From contig JACQJM010000227.1 of assembly GCA_016205045.1 (NCBI GenBank), forward strand, positions 1 through 8,134: a stretch of DNA of 8,134 nucleotides, in the 5' to 3' direction. The notes under the pieces are model-generated. The model was given only the letters and a program-made list of their open reading frames with translations. It searched no databases and had not been told where the DNA came from. Shown in pieces: positions 1 to 6,793 of the stretch (position 1 is the first letter of the stretch; each line of letters begins with the position of its first letter). The DNA comes from Elusimicrobiota bacterium (GTDB taxonomy: Bacteria; Elusimicrobiota; Elusimicrobia; JACQJN01). Both the position numbers and the translations under genes were made by a program.

Positions 1-20
1 AGATAGCAGATAGCAGATAG
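1..20. repeat. 7-base tandem repeat at the left window edge
   Basis: AGATAGC occurs twice exactly and a third time as AGATAG followed by GC. The repeat may continue beyond the window. Its 7-base period is the same as in the three gene gaps. Bases 41-106 hold no other gene or recognisable site. Confidence 0.7.
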
Positions 21-22
21 GC

Positions 23-40
23 AAAAAATCTTAAAGATTT
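23..40 (-). terminator. Weak terminator-like hairpin after the last gene
   Basis: On the minus strand the sequence reads a short AT-rich stem (arms 40-36 and 30-26, loop of 5) ending in a run of six T (28-23). It lies about 65 bases after the hydrolase stop. The stem is only 5-7 A/T-rich pairs, so termination would be weak; it is the only terminator candidate in the window. Confidence 0.3.
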
Positions 41-106
41 AGGCATTCTCTAGTTTTTAATTTGTATGAGTCCATTATCTCTATTTTGTAAGAAGGGAGC
101 AATACG

Positions 107-805
107 TTAATGCCTTTGGCACCAATGCAGAACTTGCTTTAGGATTTCAGTTCCCTCATCTCCCTCAAACAGTCGAACCCCATGCCCTTGAGAAGCTTGG
201 ACGAAAGCCACAGGAATGTGGAAATGTTGCGCCTGATCAAAAAGAGTTTTCGCGCTGGAAAAAGCATAGGAATCCGCTACGGAAGCCGCGACCAGTAAGG
301 GTCTGGATCCATATTGAGCCAAAACTCCTTCGGTAACAACCCCTTGATAATCTCTCCCCGGAGACAAAAGGATGACCTTTTCTATTTTGGGATGGATCAC
401 AGCCGCATGGATGGCTATATTCGCCCCAATGCTGGCTCCCATCAACACCACTTTTCTCTCCGGAATTCCTTTCTTTTTTAGAAAACCGAGCGCTGCATCC
501 ACATCTTGGGCAACGTTATTCCAATCCACCTCACTAAAGGAAGGATACTCTCTTTTTCCTTGAGGGCCTTGTGTGCTTTCTCCATGCCCACGCAGATCTA
601 GAGCGAATGTCCCATAGCCCTTTTCATGAGCGGCAGAACGGAAATTCTGCCACTCTCCTTTTCCCGCTCCTAAACCGTGGAGTAAGATAAAGGTCGAAGC
701 GTCCTTTTTAGGAGGAGTGAAGTCCGCAGACAAAGACCATCCATTCTCTGTCTTTAGCTGAACTTTCTGGGATTTTCTCGCAGGAGAGCCGACTGCCTGA
801 ATCAA
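107..805 (-). CDS. Alpha/beta hydrolase, probably exported; true start uncertain
   Basis: 232 residues from a TTG at 805-803. Alpha/beta-hydrolase fold with a visible catalytic triad: nucleophile Ser125 in GASIG, probable acid Asp178 in ASVADS, and His208 in QGHG. HGLG (43-46) is the oxyanion loop and LDLRGHGES (69-77) is the usual strand-4 motif. Substrate is unknown; esterase, thioesterase and peptidase roles are all possible. The frame is open upstream to 862 (stop at 865-863) and encodes a classic Sec signal: a lysine, the hydrophobic run FCIALFLVCFLI, then QAVGSPA with a possible signal-peptidase site after the last Ala. No ATG or GTG precedes that run, so either a rare start (for example ACG at 844-842 or ATA at 829-827) is used, or the start was lost by mutation or sequencing error. 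It overlaps the end of the beta-subunit gene if extended. A role in lysine breakdown is not evident. Confidence 0.8.
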   Translation of the reverse strand: MIQAVGSPARKSQKVQLKTENGWSLSADFTPPKKDASTFILLHGLGAGKGEWQNFRSAAHEKGYGTFALDLRGHGESTQGPQGKREYPSFSEVDWNNVAQDVDAALGFLKKKGIPERKVVLMGASIGANIAIHAAVIHPKIEKVILLSPGRDYQGVVTEGVLAQYGSRPLLVAASVADSYAFSSAKTLFDQAQHFHIPVAFVQASQGHGVRLFEGDEGTEILKQVLHWCQRH

Positions 806-862
806 AAAACAAACAAGAAATAAAGCTATGCAGAATTTAAGCGTAGCGTTCCAGAATTTTCT
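806..862 (-). other. Open upstream extension of the hydrolase encoding a signal peptide
   Basis: In frame with the hydrolase and free of stops, the codons from 862 to 806 encode a Lys-led, strongly hydrophobic segment that continues into the residues after the TTG to make a signal-peptide-like N-terminus with a Ser-Pro-Ala cleavage context. It overlaps the last codons of the beta subunit (stop at 839-837). A possible GGAA ribosome contact is at 852-849. Confidence 0.5.
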
Positions 863-1877
863 TTAAAGTTTCTGAGGAAGGTTTTAAATCTTTTTCTCCC
901 AGTTCACATAAGGGAGTATCCACCAATTCCTCTATCTCTATAAAATCTTTTTTCTTAGAGTTGAGATATAAAAGCCCTGTAATCAGTTGCCCCTTTGCCC
1001 GCCCCTCTTCCAAGGTTTTGATCGCGGTGATTCGGTCTGCAGGGTCGTACTCTTTACCTAATTTCTTCAACACCAAGTGAGAACCATCCGGCAAGGCAAG
1101 ATCCTTAACGGTCCCTTCAGCGTAATCCACATGCGTCTCTTCATAAAAAGGAACAAAATCCAGCGCATGCAGCGGAGTGTCTGTTTTCTGAACGTAAGCA
1201 TAGCTTTTGGTGGAGCCTTCATGATTATTGAAAGTGACACAAGGACTGATCACATCTAACAAAGCCGTTCCGCGATGGGCAATGGCCGCTTTAAGTAAAG
1301 GCACCATCTGCTTGGCATCCCCAGAAAAAGACCTGGCGACAAAACTGCACCCCAGTTGAATGGCTATGGCCGCACAATCGATGGTATCAAAGGGATTGAC
1401 CGCTCCTTTTTTTTGTTTAGAGCCGGGATCTGAAGTGGCCGAAAATTGCCCTTTGGTCAAACCATACACCCCGTTGTTCTCGATCAAGTAGATCATGGGA
1501 ACGTTCCGACGGATTAAGTGGCAGAACTGCCCTAAGCCAATGGCCGCAGTATCCCCATCCCCGCTGACCCCATGCACCAGCAAGGACCGATTAGCCACTT
1601 TGGCTCCCGTAGCCACCGAGGGCATGCGTCCATGAACAGAGTTGAACCCACAGGATCGAGAGAGGAAATAAGCAGGGGTTTTGGAAGAACACCCGATCCC
1701 ACTCATCTTGGCCACGCGATGAGGCTCCACCCCATACTCATAGAAAGCCTGAATGATGTGGCGAGTAATGGTATCATGGCCACAGCCAGGACACAAGGTA
1801 GAAGGAGAACCCTTATAAGACTCTAAGGTCAACCCCAGACGATTGGTTGATTTTTGCTCAGTCATATTGGAAGCCAT
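837..1877 (-). CDS. 2-oxoacid:ferredoxin oxidoreductase, beta (TPP-binding) subunit
   Basis: Partner of the gamma-alpha subunit and carrier of the thiamine diphosphate and the single [4Fe-4S] cluster. Counting from a possible TTG at 1889 (350 residues), the cluster ligands are Cys33 and Cys36 (CPGCGH), Cys67 (GIGCSS) and Cys217 (SPCVTFNN), the same four-cysteine pattern and spacing as the Sulfolobus two-subunit enzyme. The TPP/Mg site is GDGD (110-113) with IENNGVYGLT (136-145) about 25 residues later. I prefer the ATG at 1877-1875 (346 residues) over the TTG at 1889 or a further ATG at 1865; none has a strong Shine-Dalgarno. The length and the ~50-residue C-terminal tail are normal for the family. 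All catalytic and cluster residues are present, so the complex looks functional, and likely oxygen-sensitive as the family is. Confidence 0.93.
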   Translation of the reverse strand: MASNMTEQKSTNRLGLTLESYKGSPSTLCPGCGHDTITRHIIQAFYEYGVEPHRVAKMSGIGCSSKTPAYFLSRSCGFNSVHGRMPSVATGAKVANRSLLVHGVSGDGDTAAIGLGQFCHLIRRNVPMIYLIENNGVYGLTKGQFSATSDPGSKQKKGAVNPFDTIDCAAIAIQLGCSFVARSFSGDAKQMVPLLKAAIAHRGTALLDVISPCVTFNNHEGSTKSYAYVQKTDTPLHALDFVPFYEETHVDYAEGTVKDLALPDGSHLVLKKLGKEYDPADRITAIKTLEEGRAKGQLITGLLYLNSKKKDFIEIEELVDTPLCELGEKDLKPSSETLKKILERYA

Positions 1878-1889
1878 ATTTGTCGCCAA

Positions 1890-1989
1890 AATCAGTTCTA
1901 AGTTCTAGGTTCTATGTTCTATGTTCTAAGTTTCTTTTATAAAGAAAATTCCTCTTCAACTTCGCACTCTGAACTTAGAACTTCGAACT
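1890..1989. repeat. Heptad inverted repeat between the alpha and beta subunit genes
   Basis: The clearest of the three gap repeats. Plus-strand 1895-1929 is five tandem copies of GTTCTAN (N = A, G, T, T, A). Bases 1955-1989 are five units with ACT at the end of each 7 (for example TAGAACT, TCGAACT), which is the same word in reverse. The outer arms, 1894-1912 and 1971-1989, are complementary at 17 of 19 positions, with a loop region of about 58 bases between them. One arm reaches to within a few bases of the beta-subunit start. Confidence 0.8.
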
Positions 1990-2010
1990 AGCTTCGACCT
2001 GCTCGAAGCT
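1990..2010. repeat. 8-base perfect inverted repeat at the alpha-subunit stop codon
   Basis: AGCTTCGA (1990-1997) and its complement TCGAAGCT (2003-2010) flank a 5-base loop, CCTGC. The right arm includes part of the TAG stop (2011-2009) of the alpha subunit. It adjoins the heptad repeat but is not built of 7-base units. No T-run follows on the minus strand, so an mRNA-end or stability role is only a possibility. Confidence 0.6.
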
Positions 2011-3844
2011 ATTCTCCTCCCGCCGCAGAGGTGGGCATACTCTCCGCTGCCACCCCATTTTTTCTATAAATCCCCTCCACAAGTGCCTCCGGCGGGATGG
2101 GAAACCCGCTGTAATGCAAAACAGAATGAATCTTGTTGATTTCCTTACTCTCTAACTCCAACTTGAGTAGTTGAGCCATTTGAGCATCTCGGTTCTGCTC
2201 CACCACGAAAACCCTATCACACTTGGCGAAAAAGTTACGAATCGGCTCAATCTGAAAAGGATATCCTCGCAAGCGGAGATAATGGGTTTTCACACCACGA
2301 CCACTCAAAGCATCCCGCACCTCTTGCATCGCTTGATGCGTAGACCCATAAGCCAAAATACCGATCTTGGCTCCGGGCATGGAGTTCTCCACAGATGTCG
2401 GCAACAATTTGCGCGAGGTCTCAAATTTTTTGAGTAGTCGATCCATGTTTCTCTGATAAACAGTTCCATCCTCGGTATAAGCGGCCTGCTCATTATGACC
2501 GCTTCCTCGCGTAAAGTAGGCTGCCAAGGGATGCGAATTCCCCGGGTAAGTCCTATAGGGAATCCCATCCCCATCCACATCCCGGTATCTTTCAAATTCT
2601 CCGATCCGCTTGATATCTGCTTGGCTCAACACCTTTCCCCGATCGTAAGGTTTCTCGGGATAAGGAAAGGGATCCGTCAACCACAAATTCATGCCCAAAT
2701 CCAGATCGCTCATCACAAAAACAGGGGTCTGCAATCTCTCCGCCAAGTCAAATGCCATCATCGAGAAATCAAAACACTCCTGAACGGTTCCTGGAATCAA
2801 CAGGACGTGTTTGGTGTCCCCATGTGAAAGCGTGGAAACAAACTGCATATCTCCTTGCGCCGTCCGTGTAGGCAACCCCGTGGAAGGTCCAATTCTCTGA
2901 ATATCAAATATGACCGATGGAACCTCCGCGTAATATCCCAACCCGGCGAACTCCGACATCAAAGAAATACCCGGTCCCGAGGTTCCTGTCATGGCCCGAG
3001 CCCCCGCCCAACCCGCTCCCATGACCATGCCCAAGGCCGCAATTTCATCCTCGGCCTGAATAACACAGTACTTTTTTCCCCCCGAGGCATCCTTGCGATA
3101 CTTCTCAAAAAAATCAATGAGCGTCTCGGTTAAACTGGAAGCGGGCGTGATGGGGTACCACGCCGCCACCGTGCACCCCCCAAAAATGCATCCCAGCGCG
3201 GCCGCGGCATTCCCCTCGATCAAGATTTTCCCTGCGGTTTTGTTGCGTCTCTCAATATAAAAAGGATCCTGTTTTTTAAAATTCTCCCGTGCGTATTTTC
3301 TTCCCAAATCAATGGCATCCAAATTAATCTTAATCGCTTTTTCCTTATCCCGCAGCTGATGACGAATGGCCCCCTCCACCGCCACGTCTTCGATGCCCAA
3401 AAGATGAGCCAAGACTCCTACATAAATCATATTAGTAAGGGGTTTTTTGAGTTTTATATCAGTGATGTGCCGAGCCGCCAGCTTGGCGAACGGCACGGGA
3501 TAATAAATAATATCGTCTCTTTTGGCAGGACCCGTGAGCACGTAATCCGACTCCACAATGACGACCCCTCCCGAGCGTACCCGAGGAATGTCTTGAAGAT
3601 AGGTGGACTGATTAAGGCACACCACAATATCCAGTGTGCGTTTTCTCGCCAGATACCCTTTCTCATTAACCCTCATGATATACCAGGTGGGCAGACCCGC
3701 AATATTGGAAGGGAACACATTCTTGGGACCCACCGGAACTCCCATGCGAAAGATAGCTTTGGTCAGGATCAAATTAGAGGTTTGAGAACCGGAACCGTTG
3801 ACAGTGGCCACCTCGATAGTAAAGTCGTTGATAGTCTTATTCAT
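2009..3844 (-). CDS. 2-oxoacid:ferredoxin oxidoreductase, gamma-alpha fusion subunit
   Basis: 611-residue large subunit of a two-subunit 2-oxoacid:acceptor oxidoreductase. Residues 8-180 are the gamma domain (starting with VNGSGSQTSN), about 200-400 the pyrimidine-binding alpha domain, and about 490-590 the C-terminal transketolase-like domain (IGILAYGST; LRLRGYPF). YPITP at 230-234 is the substrate-loop motif known from the Sulfolobus two-subunit enzyme, with the Thr that contacts the 2-oxoacid. A DVDGDGIPYR segment (422-431) is a common insert in bacterial members. With the beta subunit it decarboxylates a 2-oxoacid to its CoA thioester and reduces ferredoxin. The family includes 2-oxoglutarate and broad-range enzymes; here, next to glutaryl-CoA dehydrogenase, 2-oxoadipate to glutaryl-CoA is my preferred substrate, by inference. 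There is no iron-sulfur cluster motif in this subunit and no ferredoxin gene nearby. The ATG lacks a clear ribosome binding site. Confidence 0.93.
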   Translation of the reverse strand: MNKTINDFTIEVATVNGSGSQTSNLILTKAIFRMGVPVGPKNVFPSNIAGLPTWYIMRVNEKGYLARKRTLDIVVCLNQSTYLQDIPRVRSGGVVIVESDYVLTGPAKRDDIIYYPVPFAKLAARHITDIKLKKPLTNMIYVGVLAHLLGIEDVAVEGAIRHQLRDKEKAIKINLDAIDLGRKYARENFKKQDPFYIERRNKTAGKILIEGNAAAALGCIFGGCTVAAWYPITPASSLTETLIDFFEKYRKDASGGKKYCVIQAEDEIAALGMVMGAGWAGARAMTGTSGPGISLMSEFAGLGYYAEVPSVIFDIQRIGPSTGLPTRTAQGDMQFVSTLSHGDTKHVLLIPGTVQECFDFSMMAFDLAERLQTPVFVMSDLDLGMNLWLTDPFPYPEKPYDRGKVLSQADIKRIGEFERYRDVDGDGIPYRTYPGNSHPLAAYFTRGSGHNEQAAYTEDGTVYQRNMDRLLKKFETSRKLLPTSVENSMPGAKIGILAYGSTHQAMQEVRDALSGRGVKTHYLRLRGYPFQIEPIRNFFAKCDRVFVVEQNRDAQMAQLLKLELESKEINKIHSVLHYSGFPIPPEALVEGIYRKNGVAAESMPTSAAGGE

Positions 3845-3910
3845 AAAGATCGAATACTGAAGTTCGAAGATCGAAATTTATTTCGCGCTTCGCACTTTGT
3901 GCCTCGCTCT
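3845..3910. repeat. Heptad inverted repeat in the gap before the oxidoreductase alpha gene
   Basis: On the plus strand, 3848-3875 is four 7-base units ending in GAA (consensus GNTCGAA) and 3882-3909 is four units of the type TTCGCNC, the opposite orientation. Between them lies only TTTA plus a few bases. The inner 12 bases, 3865-3876 and 3881-3892, are complementary at 10 of 12 positions around a 4-base loop. The repeat fills almost the whole gap: one arm abuts the stop codon of the acyl-CoA dehydrogenase (3913-3911), the other ends 3 bases from the ATG of the next gene. Confidence 0.75.
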
Positions 3911-5155
3911 TTAAAATGCATTTAACCCGGTAATTTCTCTCCCCACCACGAACGTGTGCACTTCATGGGTTCCCTCGTATTTTTTGACCACTTCTAGGTT
4001 GCGAAAATGGCGCCCCGAGTGATAGGCATCGAACGTGAACACGTCCGCGGGAAGAAGCTCCACACACAAACGTGAGATGTCACATGCCTTGGAGACATTG
4101 TTGTATTTTGCCATAGACACATGGGCATAAGAAAGTTTGCCCTGATCCTTGAGCCGACCTAGCTGGTACACCACCAACTGACTGTTTTCAATTTCATTTA
4201 AAATCCAAACCAGTTTTCTCTGGATCTCCTGTTTTTGGGCCAGGGGAACACCAAACATCTTGCGTGTTTTGGTTACTTGAACCACTTCCTCAAAACAAGC
4301 GCGTGCCGCTCCCACCACCCCCCAACAGATACCATACCGAGCTTCCGTCAAGCAGGAAAGCGGGGAAGCCAAGTCTTTTCCCGGGGGTTGAACGGTCTTA
4401 GGCAAAAGGTTCTCTCCAGGGATTTCGCAGTTGGAAAACGAGAGGGAGGAGGCTATTCCGGCTCGGAAGGTCCATTTCTCTTCGGAACGATTGGAAAAAC
4501 CAGGGGCGCCCTTCTCCACCAAGAAACCTCGAATTCCCTCTGAAGTTTTGGCCCACACGACCGCCACATCCGCAAAACCATTCGTGATCCAAACCTTATT
4601 TCCATTTAACACCCAGCCATGCCCTTTGCGAACGGCTGTGGTCATCATGTTTCCCGGGTCGGATCCTCCCTGAGGCTCCGTCAAACCGAAGCAGGCTAAC
4701 TTTTCCGCCCGATGAAGCGCGGGGAGCCATTTTTTCTTCTGTTCCTCGGAACCATACTGATAGATCGCAAACATGCACAAAGAACTCTGTACCGAGACCA
4801 AACTTCTAAGCGTGGAATCCCCCGCTTCAATTTCTCGCAAAGCCACCCCGTAGGCTGTGTGGCTGATGGGCTCAAAGGAAGAATCCTCCAAATATTTACC
4901 CAAATCTGTCAGGGTGAGTCCAAAAATTCCTAAATTCTCGGCCACTTTCTTGGCGATGGAGCGCACCAAATCCTCCTGGGTGCGGTGAGGAGAAACGATC
5001 CCTTTATCCCAGGTCTGAATGTGGGGAAGAATCTCTTTTTTAACAAAAGCCTTGGCGGAGTCCCGAACGATTTTCTCCTCTTCGGCCAGAAAAAGCTCGT
5101 CCGTCCGGTAGTAATCAGAGGCGTCTATCTTATATTTCGTTGTTTTGATTTCCAT
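3911..5155 (-). CDS. Glutaryl-CoA dehydrogenase-type acyl-CoA dehydrogenase
   Basis: FAD flavoprotein of 414 residues, the usual length without a targeting peptide. It converts glutaryl-CoA to crotonyl-CoA in the classical family, passing electrons to electron-transfer flavoprotein. Evidence for this subfamily: the conserved Arg of the glutarate carboxylate pocket in STLRSLVSVQSSL (Arg117), ACFGLTEPQGGSDP (154-167), NKVWITN (186-192), TEARYGICWGVVGA (270-283), MFGVPLAQKQEIQRKL (300-315), and the C-terminal YEGTHEVHTFVVGREITG (393-410) with catalytic base Glu394. An oddity is residues 367-379, where the usual LGGNGI-type glycine motif near the FAD is replaced by a stretch beginning LLPADVFTF that is one residue longer. 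The ATG at 5155-5153 has no clear Shine-Dalgarno. The neighbouring 2-oxoacid oxidoreductase could make its glutaryl-CoA substrate. Whether it decarboxylates cannot be told here. Confidence 0.92.
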   Translation of the reverse strand: MEIKTTKYKIDASDYYRTDELFLAEEEKIVRDSAKAFVKKEILPHIQTWDKGIVSPHRTQEDLVRSIAKKVAENLGIFGLTLTDLGKYLEDSSFEPISHTAYGVALREIEAGDSTLRSLVSVQSSLCMFAIYQYGSEEQKKKWLPALHRAEKLACFGLTEPQGGSDPGNMMTTAVRKGHGWVLNGNKVWITNGFADVAVVWAKTSEGIRGFLVEKGAPGFSNRSEEKWTFRAGIASSLSFSNCEIPGENLLPKTVQPPGKDLASPLSCLTEARYGICWGVVGAARACFEEVVQVTKTRKMFGVPLAQKQEIQRKLVWILNEIENSQLVVYQLGRLKDQGKLSYAHVSMAKYNNVSKACDISRLCVELLPADVFTFDAYHSGRHFRNLEVVKKYEGTHEVHTFVVGREITGLNAF

Positions 5156-5251
5156 GGTATCTACAAGAGCTAAACACGAAGACCGAAGCTCGAAAATGAG
5201 AAAAAATTACCCCCCTCCTCATTTCGCTCTTCGCTCTTTGCGCTTCTATCT
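5156..5251. repeat. Heptad inverted repeat in the gap between aldehyde dehydrogenase and acyl-CoA dehydrogenase
   Basis: Plus-strand bases 5164-5198 read as five consecutive 7-base units of the type GAAGACC/GAAGCTC, and 5220-5254 as five units of the type CTCTTCG, which is the complement of the first set. The two arms pair imperfectly: 5185-5200 matches the complement of 5218-5232 at 13 of 15 positions with one bulge. The right arm runs into the TAA stop of the aldehyde dehydrogenase. The loop is purine-rich on the minus strand and contains a perfect AGGAGG (5219-5214) with no start codon at a usable distance. No T-run follows the arms, so this is not a standard terminator. No gene is present in the gap. 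Confidence 0.75.
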
Positions 5252-6793
5252 TTAGTCGTGGGTGTCTATTTGAGCCCGCTGGAGCGTACCCGAATAATCC
5301 ACATACACCGCTTTCCAGTCAGAGAAGATATCCAAAGCCGCGGTTCCGGCCTCTCGATGCCCGTTGCCCGTTTGTTTGACCCCTCCAAAGGGCATGTGCA
5401 CTTCCGCCCCGATGGTGGGGGCATTGATATAGGTGATACCGGTCTCCATGTCCCGGATGGCGCGCATGACCCGGTTCACATCTCTCGTATAAATTGAACC
5501 GGAAAGACCAAAGGCGGTGTCATTGAGCACCTGAATCGCTTCTTCAAAAGATTTCACTTTGAGCAAAACCGTCACCGGTCCAAAAATCTCTTCTTGGGCA
5601 ATCCTCATTTTAGGAGTCCCTTCAAACACAGCCGGTTTCAAGAAATACCCCTTGGCGCACTCTCCCTCCGTGTAGCGCTCCCCGCCTGTCAGGAGCCGAG
5701 CCTTATCCTTGTTCTTGCCGATTTCAATATATTCCAAAACCTTCTCCAGTTGACCTTTGTTCACCACCGGGCCCATCTCGGTGGTATCCTTCAAGCCATT
5801 GCCCACCTTAATCTTCTTGACCCGATCCACAAAACGCTCCTCGAACTGCTTAAAGACTTTCTCATGGACGATCACGCGGCTGGTGGCGGTGCAGCGCTGC
5901 CCGGAGGTGCCGAAAGCTCCCCAAACCGCCCCTTCCAAAGCCAGGTCCAAATCGGCGTCTTCCATTACGATCTGGGCGTTCTTGCCTCCCATCTCCAAAC
6001 TGCATTTTTTAAAAGACTTCCCGCAAGAAGCTCCAATCTGAGAACCTATGTCGGAAGATCCCGTGAAGGAAATCAAACTGACACCCGGATGTTCCAAGAG
6101 GTATTTCCCGGTGGTGGAACCTCGGCCATACACAAGATTGACCACTCCCGAGGGCACCCCCGCTTCCTCGAGGGCCTTGACCAACCGCATCGAAGACTCC
6201 GGGGTGTCCGAGGCGGGCTTGAGAACGACCGTATTTCCGCAAATTAAGGCGGGGAACACTTTCCAGGAAGGGATCGCCGCAGGAAAATTCCAGGGAGTGA
6301 TCAATCCGCACACTCCCATCGGCATGCGAATCGACATGGAAAATTTATCGGGAAGTTCGGAGGTGGTGGTCTGCCCAAAAAGCCGACGGCCTTCTCCCGC
6401 ATAGTAGAACGCGGTATCGATAGCTTCCTGGACATCCCCCCGCGTTTCTCGAAGAATTTTTCCCATCTCGCGAGTCATAGCCTTGGCGATCTCTTCTTTC
6501 TGAGACACCAACACCTGCATCACCTTTAAAAGAATTTCCCCTCTCTTGGCCACAGGCACCTTACGCCAAGAATCAAAGGCCTTGCGGGCCGCTTTCACCG
6601 CCTGATCGACATCTTCCGCCGTGGAATCCGGATAAACATCAATGACTTCTTCCGTGGCAGGGTTTATATTTTCAAAACTTCCTCCCTTTGGGGAACGAAC
6701 CCATTTTCCTGCGATAAAATTGAAAGCCCCATGGCTGGTACTTTTAGATCCTTTAGGTGTCATCTTATTCCCTCGCTCTAGAACGGTGGTCAT
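5252..6793 (-). CDS. Aldehyde dehydrogenase (NAD(P)-dependent), probable aminoadipate semialdehyde dehydrogenase
   Basis: Full-length 513-residue ALDH-superfamily enzyme. Visible landmarks are PWNF (167-170) with the oxyanion Asn169, the cofactor lysine in LKPAS (Lys192), FTGSSDIG (243-250) of the dinucleotide site, the general base Glu267 in LEMGG, the catalytic nucleophile Cys301 in SGQRCTA, and EEIFGP (401-406). All key residues are present, so it should be active in oxidising an aldehyde to a carboxylate. The tail PFGGVKQTGNGHREAG (468-483) is typical of bacterial ALDHs of the semialdehyde type. Substrate is not readable from sequence; placed directly after the lysine-dehydrogenase-like gene it most likely oxidises alpha-aminoadipate semialdehyde to 2-aminoadipate. 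The ATG overlaps the previous stop (ATGA), and a good Shine-Dalgarno (GAGGAGA, 6805-6799) lies 5 bases upstream. A second ATG at codon 11 also has a GAGGG upstream, so a shorter form is possible. Confidence 0.95.
   Translation of the reverse strand: MTTVLERGNKMTPKGSKSTSHGAFNFIAGKWVRSPKGGSFENINPATEEVIDVYPDSTAEDVDQAVKAARKAFDSWRKVPVAKRGEILLKVMQVLVSQKEEIAKAMTREMGKILRETRGDVQEAIDTAFYYAGEGRRLFGQTTTSELPDKFSMSIRMPMGVCGLITPWNFPAAIPSWKVFPALICGNTVVLKPASDTPESSMRLVKALEEAGVPSGVVNLVYGRGSTTGKYLLEHPGVSLISFTGSSDIGSQIGASCGKSFKKCSLEMGGKNAQIVMEDADLDLALEGAVWGAFGTSGQRCTATSRVIVHEKVFKQFEERFVDRVKKIKVGNGLKDTTEMGPVVNKGQLEKVLEYIEIGKNKDKARLLTGGERYTEGECAKGYFLKPAVFEGTPKMRIAQEEIFGPVTVLLKVKSFEEAIQVLNDTAFGLSGSIYTRDVNRVMRAIRDMETGITYINAPTIGAEVHMPFGGVKQTGNGHREAGTAALDIFSDWKAVYVDYSGTLQRAQIDTHD

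Noticed and set aside
1890..1989. Possible CRISPR array
   Set aside because: Units are 7 bases with no spacers, and occur in opposed arms; no cas genes are present.
2009..3844. Pyruvate:ferredoxin oxidoreductase of the single-chain type
   Set aside because: The domain order gamma-alpha plus separate beta and the lack of ferredoxin and CoA-domain extensions fit the two-subunit 2-oxoacid family; pyruvate as a substrate is still possible.
3848..3909. Transcription terminator between acyl-CoA dehydrogenase and alpha subunit
   Set aside because: The hairpin is imperfect and is followed by no T-run on the minus strand; the next gene starts immediately, so an operon-internal element is more likely.
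3359..3925. Plus-strand open frame of 188 codons
   Set aside because: Antisense to the gamma domain of the oxidoreductase, with no family motif; its 3' part would also translate the heptad repeat.
5594..6247. Long plus-strand open frame of 217 codons
   Set aside because: It lies wholly inside the aldehyde dehydrogenase, whose catalytic motifs are all intact, and its translation shows no recognisable domain; it is an antisense shadow.
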